A stretch of DNA of 5,556 bases from assembly GCA_002449635.1 (NCBI GenBank), contig DJXF01000001.1, positions 1 through 5,556 on the forward strand. The letters run 5' to 3'. Position 1 is the stretch's first letter; each line of letters begins with the position of its first letter. The notes under the pieces are model-generated. The model saw only the letters and a list, made by a program, of their open reading frames with translations. It was not told the origin of the DNA and ran no database searches. The DNA is from Clostridiales bacterium UBA7011 (GTDB lineage Bacteria > Bacillota > Clostridia > Oscillospirales > Butyricicoccaceae). Shown piece by piece: positions 1-4,865 of the stretch. The position numbers and the translations under genes are program-made.

Positions 1-20
1 AACAGATTTTTGCAGGAAAG

Positions 21-51
21 AAAAAAGCACCCGGCCGCAGCCGGATGCTTT
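21..51 (-). terminator. Rho-independent terminator of the lipoprotein gene
   Basis: Read on the - strand, AAGCAtCCGGC pairs with GCCGGgTGCTT around a 4-nt loop (TGCG). The 11-bp stem includes one G-U wobble that exists only in - strand RNA, and one more A-T pair can extend the base. A run of six T (26-21) follows. The stem starts about 30 nt past the lipoprotein stop codon. The wobble and the T-run both point to termination of leftward transcription. The + strand RNA would have a C-A mismatch and only a short T-run. Confidence 0.9.
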
Positions 52-79
52 GAACGGATTACATTGAGGGCATCGGGGA

Positions 80-610
80 TTATGGTTCGTCGGACTCCTC
101 CGGCTCCGGTCCGCCGGAGAACGGTTTGAGCATCATGCAGACATGTCCGTCGGTCTCATCCAGGGTGACAACGGCGGTCTCCGCCTGCCACGAGCCGTCG
201 GCGGACGGCTTGCGCTCCACAAGCTCGGTCACGGTTTTCTCCAGCTCCGCGCGGGAGACGGAAGAAGGGAAGCTGACGTCAATATCGGAGACGTCGCCGT
301 ATTCATCATAGTTCACATCAAAGGTGATGTCTGCGCCGTAAACCGTGCCTTCAAATGTGCGCTGCCGCAGAGAGCCGTCCGCACCATACTTCTGCTTTTC
401 GCCGTCGCCCAGCAGCTCCGTGACGCCGATATCCGGCGTGCCGATGAGCGAGAACAGCATATTCAGATGCATGGTATCCTCTTCTTGCTGCGTCAGGGCG
501 CCGGCAGCTGCGGGAGCAGAGCCTGCCGCGGCATCCTTCTTTTTTCCGCAGCCGGACAGCGGGCAGAGCAGCAGGGAACCGGTCAGCAGGATACACAGAA
601 AACGTTTCAT
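80..610 (-). CDS. Small secreted lipoprotein of unknown function
   Basis: I do not recognise the family. The predicted protein is 176 aa. It opens with a lipoprotein signal peptide: Lys2-Arg3, a hydrophobic stretch (about residues 4-18), then lipobox Leu18-Ser19-Gly20-Cys21. Cys21 should be lipidated and anchor the protein on the outer face of the cytoplasmic membrane. A Lys-rich, Ala/Gly/Ser-rich linker (about 22-40) follows. The folded part (about 41-165) alternates short polar and hydrophobic stretches suggestive of beta strands, with a Gly/Asp/Tyr-rich section near 70-112. The C-terminus is acidic and Pro/Glu-rich (PEPEESDEP). The frame stays open 23 codons upstream, but that extension has no Shine-Dalgarno and would put an Arg/Pro-rich tail before the signal peptide, so ATG 610 is chosen. 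The gene is single, has its own terminator, and diverges from argG. A link to arginine metabolism is not shown; a substrate-binding or sensor role would be guesswork. Confidence 0.85.
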   Translation of the reverse strand: MKRFLCILLTGSLLLCPLSGCGKKKDAAAGSAPAAAGALTQQEEDTMHLNMLFSLIGTPDIGVTELLGDGEKQKYGADGSLRQRTFEGTVYGADITFDVNYDEYGDVSDIDVSFPSSVSRAELEKTVTELVERKPSADGSWQAETAVVTLDETDGHVCMMLKPFSGGPEPEESDEP

Positions 611-615
611 GGAGA

Positions 616-622
616 CCTCCTT
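616..622 (-). promoter_or_regulatory. Ribosome binding site that fixes the lipoprotein start
   Basis: The - strand reads AAGGAGG, a near-perfect Shine-Dalgarno, five bases before the ATG at 610. It decides the start in favour of the signal-peptide methionine over the in-frame ATG at 679, which has no comparable site. Confidence 0.88.
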
Positions 623-732
623 TTTCCGTGCCGAAACAGGGCGAAACCTCCGGTTTTCGGGCGGCGGCACGGGAATCATTCAGAATGATGCGCGGGATAT
701 TTTTATAAATTATCAGTCCGCGTATCATGATT

Positions 733-761
733 ATCATAGGACAAACCCGCTGCATTTGCAA
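733..761 (-). promoter_or_regulatory. Candidate sigma-A-type promoter for the lipoprotein gene
   Basis: On the - strand, TTGCAA (761-756, 4 of 6 to the -35 consensus) and TATGAT (738-733, 5 of 6 to the -10 consensus) are separated by exactly 17 bp. Transcription would start near 726, giving a leader of about 115 nt. This is the best-spaced promoter I found between the gene and the argG promoter. A TATAAT at 889-884 on the same strand has a poor -35. Confidence 0.55.
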
Positions 762-877
762 GAGATTGTGAGGAAAAAGCCAAAATGATCTGGATTTGTA
801 ACCGCATTGCAAGCAAAAACGCGAAAAAATATTCGGGACAGTGGTGCTGTATCACTGCGAAAGAGTAAAAAATCGAG

Positions 878-891
878 TGAATAATTATACA
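878..891. promoter_or_regulatory. Candidate ARG box (ArgR/AhrC operator)
   Basis: TGAATAATTATACA matches the ARG-box pattern TGAAT-N4-ATTCA at all but one position. It is a near-perfect dyad (6 of 7 symmetrical pairs) with the expected A/T-rich centre. It lies about 27 bp upstream of the argG -35 in front of arginine-biosynthesis genes, the usual setting for an operator bound by the arginine-responsive repressor ArgR. Its position upstream of the promoter suggests cooperation with another site or looping, or control of a leftward promoter. That last part is inference. Confidence 0.65.
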
Positions 892-904
892 TTTTCAGAA
901 ATAA
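890..904. promoter_or_regulatory. Weak CodY-like motif abutting the ARG box
   Basis: The core ATTTTCAGAAA resembles the CodY consensus AATTTTCWGAAAATT, matching 11 of 15 positions; three of the four mismatches fall at the right end. CodY controls amino-acid biosynthesis in many low-GC Gram-positives, so the location is sensible, but an AT-rich stretch can give such a match by chance. Confidence 0.25.
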
Positions 905-915
905 TTAAAAGTTTT

Positions 916-933
916 TCTTGCATTCCTGCAAGA
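916..933. promoter_or_regulatory. 18-bp perfect interrupted palindrome over the argG -35
   Basis: TCTTGCA-ttcc-TGCAAGA is a perfect dyad with 7-bp arms and a 4-bp spacer. It covers the whole -35 hexamer and part of the promoter spacer, so a protein bound here would block RNA polymerase. It does not resemble an ARG box. No known regulator is assigned. Confidence 0.5.
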
Positions 934-946
934 GCGGGCTTATAAT
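918..946 (+). promoter_or_regulatory. argG promoter (sigma-A type)
   Basis: A perfect -10 TATAAT (941-946) stands 17 bp from TTGCAT (918-923), which matches the -35 consensus only at TTG. Transcription would start near 953, leaving a leader of about 90 nt before the argG ATG. The consensus -10, the ideal spacing and the nearby operators support it. The weak -35 is a reservation. Confidence 0.7.
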
Positions 947-970
947 AGGGTCATGACAAAAACAGGGGCG

Positions 971-1004
971 ATAAAGCCGCAAAAACACATTTTTTGCGGT
1001 TTAT
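971..1004 (+). promoter_or_regulatory. Long hairpin in the argG 5' leader
   Basis: ATAAA-g-CCGCAAAAA pairs with TTTTTGCGG-TTTAT around a 5-nt loop (CACAT). This gives 14 base pairs with a single bulged G at 976. No T-run follows on either strand, so it is not a standard terminator. It begins about 18 nt after the predicted transcription start and ends about 24 nt before the argG Shine-Dalgarno (1029-1034). It could stabilise the mRNA 5' end, act as a pause site, or belong to an alternative-fold regulator. Confidence 0.6.
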
Positions 1005-1043
1005 ACAAAACAAACGGCCCGTTTTGATGGAGGGTTATACAAC

Positions 1044-2297
1044 ATGGCAACAAAGGACATGAAAATTAAAAAAGCAGTTCTGGCATATTCCGGCGGTCTG
1101 GACACTTCTGTCCTGATTCCGTGGCTGAAGGAAAACTACGGCTGTGAGGTTATCGCGGTATCCGGCGACGTCGGACAGGGCACCGAGCTGGACGGTCTGG
1201 AGGAAAAGGCGCTCAAGACCGGCGCATCCAAGCTGTACGTCATGGATCTGACCAAGGAATTTGTCGATGACTATATTATCCCGACCATGAAGGCGGGCGC
1301 GGATTATGAGGGCTACCTGCTGGGCACCTCGTTCGCGCGTCCGATCATCGCGCGCCGGCTGGTTGAAATTGCCAAGAAGGAAGGCGCGGACACCATCGTC
1401 CACGGCTGCACGGGCAAGGGAAACGATCAGGTTCGCTTTGAGCTGGCGATCAAGGCATTCGCGCCGGAAATGCAGGTGCTCGCACCGTGGCGCTTCTGGG
1501 AGCTGGACAGCCGCGACAAGGAAATTGATTACGCGGAGGCGCACAACATCCCGCTGAAAATCAACCGCGAGACCAATTACTCCAAGGACAAGAACATCTG
1601 GCATCTGTCTCATGAGGGTCTGGATCTGGAGGATCCGGCAAATGAGCCGAAGTACGATGAGATTCTTGAAATGGGCGTTTCGCCGGAGAAGGCGCCCGAC
1701 CATCCGACCTATGTCACCCTTCATTTTGAGCAGGGTGTTCCGACCGCGCTGGACGGACAGGAAATGGAGTCGGTTGCACTGCTGACCAAGCTCAATGAGC
1801 TGGGCGGCGCAAACGGCATCGGCCTGCTCGACCTCGTCGAAAACCGTCTGGTCGGCATGAAGAGCCGCGGCGTATATGAGACGCCGGGCGGTGCGATTCT
1901 GTATGCGGCGCACAAAAAGCTGGAGGAAATCACGCTCGACAAGGAGACCGCGCATTATAAGGCGCAGGTTGCAATGAAGTTCGGCGAGCTGGTATACAAC
2001 GGTCAGTGGTACACCCCGCTGCGCAAGGCGCTCAGCGCATTTGTCGATGAGACACAGAAGACGGTCACCGGCGATGTCAAGCTGAAGCTGTACAAGGGCA
2101 ACATCATTCCGGCTTCCGTCACCTCGCCGTACAGCCTGCACTCCGAGGCGATGGCGACCTTTGCCGCCGACGACGCCTACAATCAGGCGGATTCCGAGGG
2201 CTTTATCAACCTGTTCGGCCTGCCGCTCAAGGTGCGTGCCCTCAACGACATGAACCTGCAGAAGACAGCCGGCATGGAATTCCCGACGGTGGAATAA
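1044..2297 (+). CDS. argG: Argininosuccinate synthase
   Basis: This cytoplasmic enzyme joins citrulline and aspartate, using ATP, to give argininosuccinate, AMP and pyrophosphate (the penultimate step of arginine synthesis). The product is 417 aa, slightly longer than the roughly 400 aa usual for the bacterial type. The N-terminal nucleotide-binding domain (about 9-170) carries the PP-loop motif AYSGGLDTS at 14-22. The family signature HGCTGKGNDQVRFE is at 120-133 and holds the substrate-contacting Thr123, Asn127 and Asp128. The C-terminal synthetase/multimerisation domain (about 180-400) includes EGLDLEDPANEP (191-202) and ENRLVGMKSRGVYETPGG (266-283). The start has a TGGAGGG Shine-Dalgarno (1028-1034) nine bases upstream. 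All expected motifs are intact. It is first in the cluster, under the promoter and ARG-box region upstream, and is followed by a strong terminator hairpin rather than running directly into argH. Confidence 0.97.
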   Translation: MATKDMKIKKAVLAYSGGLDTSVLIPWLKENYGCEVIAVSGDVGQGTELDGLEEKALKTGASKLYVMDLTKEFVDDYIIPTMKAGADYEGYLLGTSFARPIIARRLVEIAKKEGADTIVHGCTGKGNDQVRFELAIKAFAPEMQVLAPWRFWELDSRDKEIDYAEAHNIPLKINRETNYSKDKNIWHLSHEGLDLEDPANEPKYDEILEMGVSPEKAPDHPTYVTLHFEQGVPTALDGQEMESVALLTKLNELGGANGIGLLDLVENRLVGMKSRGVYETPGGAILYAAHKKLEEITLDKETAHYKAQVAMKFGELVYNGQWYTPLRKALSAFVDETQKTVTGDVKLKLYKGNIIPASVTSPYSLHSEAMATFAADDAYNQADSEGFINLFGLPLKVRALNDMNLQKTAGMEFPTVE

Positions 2298-2323
2298 CAC
2301 GCAGAAAAGATCGGTACGATTGT

Positions 2324-2365
2324 CACAATCGGGCGGACACAGCTGTCCGCCCATTGTGTGTTTTT
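2324..2365 (+). terminator. Rho-independent terminator between argG and argH
   Basis: CACAAT-c-GGGCGGACA pairs with TGTCCGCCC-ATTGTG around the loop CAGC. The stem is 15 bp with one bulged C at 2330, followed by TG and five T (2361-2365). It lies 27 bases after the argG stop. A smaller competing hairpin, CGATTG-tca-CAATCG (2317-2331), shares the outer left arm, so two folds are partly exclusive. It should stop much of the argG transcript before argH. Confidence 0.85.
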
Positions 2366-2394
2366 CAGGGCGATTGACCCTTTTCAGACAGAGC

Positions 2395-2418
2395 AAAAAA
2401 AGCGGGCGCAAAGGCCCG
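2395..2418 (-). terminator. Possible leftward terminator just upstream of argH
   Basis: On the - strand, CGGGC-ctttgc-GCCCG is followed by C and seven T (2401-2395). The 5-bp GC stem is short. No - strand gene is supported to its right, so it would only affect antisense RNA from argH. On the + strand the same bases give a minor hairpin just before the argH Shine-Dalgarno. Confidence 0.25.
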
Positions 2419-2434
2419 GAAAAGGAGGCCCATT

Positions 2435-3853
2435 ATGAAGCTTTGGGCAGGACGTTTCCAGAAGGAAACCGATAACACAGTAAATGATTTCAACTCCTCC
2501 ATTCAGTTTGACGGACGGCTGTACCGCGAGGACATCACCGGCTCGATTGCGCACGCGACTATGCTCGGCCGACAGGGGATTATTGAGGAGCACGAGGCGG
2601 AGAAAATTGTCTCCGGACTGAAGGAAATCCTCTACGATATTGAACACAACGACCTCGACGTATTCAATCCGGAATACGAGGATATTCACATGAATATCGA
2701 GGTCGCGCTGACGCAGCGCATCGGCGACACCGGCAAGCGGCTGCACACGGCGCGCTCGAGAAACGATCAGGTCGCGCTCGATATGCGCCTGTACGTCAAA
2801 AAGGAAATCTGCGAGCTGATGCAGCTGGCGGTTGACTTTGAAAAGGTGCTCGTGGAAAAGGCGAAGGAAAACCTCGACACGGTTATGCCGGGCTATACCC
2901 ACCTGCAGCGCGCACAGCCGACCACATTCGGCCATTACATGATGGCGTATGCACAGATGCTGCGCCGCGACATCTCCCGCCTGAGCGACTGCTTTGCGCG
3001 CATGGATGAAATGCCGCTCGGCTCGGGCGCACTGGCATCGACGACGTATCCGATTGACCGCGATTTCGTCCGCGAGCAGCTGGGCTTTGCGCGCGTGACG
3101 GAAAACTCGCTCGACGGCGTTTCCGACCGCGATTACTGCATTGAGCTGATGAGCTGCCTGTCCATTATGATGATGCACCTGTCCCGCCTGTCGGAGGAGG
3201 TCATCTCGTGGTGCTCGTGGGAGTGGCGGTTTGCCGAGCTGGACGATGCGTATTCCACCGGCTCGTCCATCATGCCGCAGAAGAAGAATCCGGACGTCTG
3301 CGAGCTGATTCGCGGCAAGACGGGCCGCGTTTACGGCGATCTGATGACGCTGATGACGACGATGAAGGCGCTTCCGCTCGCCTACAACAAGGATATGCAG
3401 GAGGACAAGGAGTGCGTCTTTGACGCGATTGACACCGCGAAGCAGTGCCTCGAGGTATTTGCGCCGATGTTCCGCACGATGACGCTGCGCAAGAAGAACA
3501 TGCGCTCGGCGGCAAGCCGCGGCTTTATCAATGCGACCGACTGCGCGGATTATCTGGTCAAGAAGGGGCTTCCGTTCCGCGACGCCTATATGATCGTCGG
3601 ACGGCTGGTCAACACCTGTATCCGTGCGGAAGAGACGCTCGAGACGATGACGCTCAAGGATTTCGCCGCGATTTCCAACAAATTCGGGCCGGATGTCTAT
3701 GACGCGCTCGACCTCAAGACCTGTGTCGAAGGCCGCGCGGTGATCGGCGGTCCCGCGCCGAAGGAGGTCACCCGTCAGATCGGACGCATCGAACGCTTCC
3801 TCGAAGAGGCGGAGGAGCAGCTGACCGATATGCGCGCCGAGCTGCGCACGTGA
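2435..3853 (+). CDS. argH: Argininosuccinate lyase
   Basis: This cytoplasmic enzyme splits argininosuccinate into arginine and fumarate, the last step of the pathway; it belongs to the fumarase/aspartase superfamily and acts as a homotetramer. The product is 472 aa, close to the usual 455-470. Visible landmarks are the N-terminal KLWAGRF (2-8), TARSRNDQVALD (105-116), YTHLQRAQPTT (154-164) with the catalytic-acid candidate His156, and the superfamily signature GSSIMPQKKNPD (276-287), whose Ser277/Ser278 loop supplies the catalytic base and whose Lys283 and Asn285 contact substrate. The C-terminal helical domain (about 365-472) is complete. The start is set by AAAGGAGG (2421-2428) six bases before ATG. 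The gene is separated from argG by 137 bases that include a strong terminator, and I see no good promoter in that gap, so expression probably needs read-through or a promoter inside argG. Its TGA lies 14 nt before argC. Confidence 0.97.
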   Translation: MKLWAGRFQKETDNTVNDFNSSIQFDGRLYREDITGSIAHATMLGRQGIIEEHEAEKIVSGLKEILYDIEHNDLDVFNPEYEDIHMNIEVALTQRIGDTGKRLHTARSRNDQVALDMRLYVKKEICELMQLAVDFEKVLVEKAKENLDTVMPGYTHLQRAQPTTFGHYMMAYAQMLRRDISRLSDCFARMDEMPLGSGALASTTYPIDRDFVREQLGFARVTENSLDGVSDRDYCIELMSCLSIMMMHLSRLSEEVISWCSWEWRFAELDDAYSTGSSIMPQKKNPDVCELIRGKTGRVYGDLMTLMTTMKALPLAYNKDMQEDKECVFDAIDTAKQCLEVFAPMFRTMTLRKKNMRSAASRGFINATDCADYLVKKGLPFRDAYMIVGRLVNTCIRAEETLETMTLKDFAAISNKFGPDVYDALDLKTCVEGRAVIGGPAPKEVTRQIGRIERFLEEAEEQLTDMRAELRT

Positions 3854-3854
3854 C

Positions 3855-3859
3855 GGAGG
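3855..3859 (+). promoter_or_regulatory. Ribosome binding site that fixes the argC start
   Basis: GGAGG lies eight bases before ATG 3868. In-frame GTG codons at 3850 (overlapping the argH stop as GTGA) and 3865 are poorer starts: 3850 has no Shine-Dalgarno in place and 3865 is too close. The ATG also puts the family's usual N-terminal beta strand at residue 2. Confidence 0.8.
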
Positions 3860-3867
3860 CGGAAGTG

Positions 3868-4806
3868 ATGAAACCAGTTGTTTATATAGACGGAAAAGAG
3901 GGAACGACCGGACTGCAGATTTTTGAGCGGCTCGGCTCCCGTGACGATATCGAGCTGATCCTCATCGACGAGGACAAGCGAAAGGATGCGCAGGAGCGCA
4001 AAAAGTATATTGACGCGGCGGACATCGTCTTTCTGTGCCTGCCGGATGCGGCGGCGCGCGAGGCGGTTGCGCTTTGCGGCAGCGACAGCACACGCTTCAT
4101 CGACGCATCCACCGCACACCGCACCCATCCCGACTGGGATTACGGCTTTCCGGAGCTGTCCGAGGCGCACCGCGCGGCGATTGTGCGCTCCAAGCGCGTC
4201 GCAAACCCCGGCTGCCATGCCTCCGGCTTTATTTCCTCGGTGTATCCGCTGGTCAGACTGGGCGTGGTACCGGCGGATTACCCGCTGACCTGCTCGTCGC
4301 TCACCGGATATTCCGGCGGCGGAAAAAAGCTGATCGCGGAATATGAGGACCCGGACCGCGACCCGCGGCACGAATCGCACCGCATTTACGGGCTGAATCT
4401 CAGGCACAAGCATCTGCCGGAGATGACGCATGTGTGCGGGCTGCAGGCGGCACCTGTCTTTGCCCCCATTCTGGGCGATTTCTACAAGGGCATGGCGTCG
4501 ACGGTGATGCTGCACAACCGGCTGCTGCCCGGCGCGCCGACCGCGCAGGAGATTCATGCAAGGCTGGCGGAATACTATGCGGGTCAGCAGATGGTGCAGG
4601 TGCTGCCGTTCGGCGGAACCGAGCCGGTCATCTACGCCGACACCATGGCGGGGCGCGACAGCCTGTCGCTGATTGTCTGCGGACATGAGGAGCAGACGAT
4701 GATTACGGCGCTGTTTGACAACCTCGGCAAGGGCGCATCCGGCGCCGCGGTACAGAACATGAATCTGATGCTCGGCTTTGAGGAAACAGCCGGTCTGACC
4801 AAGTGA
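3868..4806 (+). CDS. argC: N-acetyl-gamma-glutamyl-phosphate reductase, short (type 2) form
   Basis: In the third step of ornithine synthesis, ArgC reduces N-acetylglutamyl-5-phosphate with NADPH to N-acetylglutamate 5-semialdehyde, releasing phosphate. The protein is 312 aa from ATG 3868, the length of the short type-2 branch rather than the roughly 345 aa of the common type 1. The N-terminal Rossmann fold begins VVYIDGKEGTTGLQ, with a GxxGxxG dinucleotide loop at Gly9, Gly12 and Gly15. The catalytic cysteine is Cys116 in ANPGCHASGF (112-121). Downstream are GYSGGGKK (147-154), which matches the family's substrate loop, KHLPEM (181-186) with its conserved histidine region, and GKGASGAAVQNMNLMLG (287-303) closing the nucleotide site. 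Nothing is missing. The 14-nt gap after argH implies co-transcription and probably translational coupling. A GTG start at 3850 would add six residues and is less likely. Confidence 0.95.
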   Translation: MKPVVYIDGKEGTTGLQIFERLGSRDDIELILIDEDKRKDAQERKKYIDAADIVFLCLPDAAAREAVALCGSDSTRFIDASTAHRTHPDWDYGFPELSEAHRAAIVRSKRVANPGCHASGFISSVYPLVRLGVVPADYPLTCSSLTGYSGGGKKLIAEYEDPDRDPRHESHRIYGLNLRHKHLPEMTHVCGLQAAPVFAPILGDFYKGMASTVMLHNRLLPGAPTAQEIHARLAEYYAGQQMVQVLPFGGTEPVIYADTMAGRDSLSLIVCGHEEQTMITALFDNLGKGASGAAVQNMNLMLGFEETAGLTK

Positions 4807-4816
4807 AACCACTGCG

Positions 4817-4836
4817 GCCGCCTGCGGACAGGCGGC
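4817..4836 (+). other. GC-rich intercistronic hairpin between argC and argJ
   Basis: GCCGCCTG-cgga-CAGGCGGC is a perfect 8-bp inverted repeat with a 4-nt loop, ten bases after the argC stop. No T-run follows, so it should not terminate by itself. It may protect the upstream mRNA from 3' exonucleases, mark a processing site, or set relative argC and argJ levels. The argJ Shine-Dalgarno (AAAGGA, 4851-4856) lies downstream and stays free. Confidence 0.6.
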
Positions 4837-4865
4837 GCTGAAACGGATAGAAAGGAATACACCAC

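Larger units (their letters stand above)
611..1043. other. 433-bp divergent intergenic control region
   Basis: This non-coding stretch separates the lipoprotein (leftward) from argG (rightward). It is clearly more AT-rich than the genes on either side. The lipoprotein-proximal part (611-732) is that gene's probable leader. It contains an ATCATT-cag-AATGAT inverted repeat (675-689) and a small CGAAA(A)CC / GGTTTCG hairpin (about 642-659). The middle (762-877) has no gene I can support, only a dyad CAGTG-N9-CACTG (839-857). The argG-proximal part carries the operators, promoter and leader hairpin listed separately. Open frames crossing this region lack ribosome binding sites and look like chance. 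Confidence 0.8.

Noticed and set aside
143..788. + strand open frames across the lipoprotein gene and intergenic region
   Set aside because: They have no ribosome binding site or recognisable motif and oppose a gene with a signal peptide, Shine-Dalgarno and terminator of its own.
839..857. Dyad CAGTG-N9-CACTG in the divergent region
   Set aside because: The arms are only 5 bp, with one further pair and one mismatch. It is far from both promoters, so chance is a fair explanation.
884..889. A leftward TATAAT overlapping the ARG box as the lipoprotein promoter
   Set aside because: The -35 position reads ACTTTT, a poor match, and the leader would be about 270 nt. The 733-761 promoter is better spaced.
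953..1027. A 24-codon open frame in the argG leader (starts MTKTGAIKPQ) ending two bases before the argG Shine-Dalgarno
   Set aside because: Its ATG falls at the predicted transcription start, so it would be leaderless. It contains no arginine codon and has no ribosome binding site. The placement is suggestive of a leader peptide, but there is nothing to support translation.
2374..2402. A possible argH promoter with -35 TTGACC at 2374-2379
   Set aside because: The -35 is good, but bases 15-19 downstream are an A-run with nothing resembling TATAAT.
1035..2411. A 458-codon open frame on the - strand, antisense to argG
   Set aside because: It is the shadow of a real, fully motif-bearing argG. 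The translation has no recognisable motif, and it would start inside the terminator region without a ribosome binding site. Biased third-position GC in the sense gene removes antisense stops.
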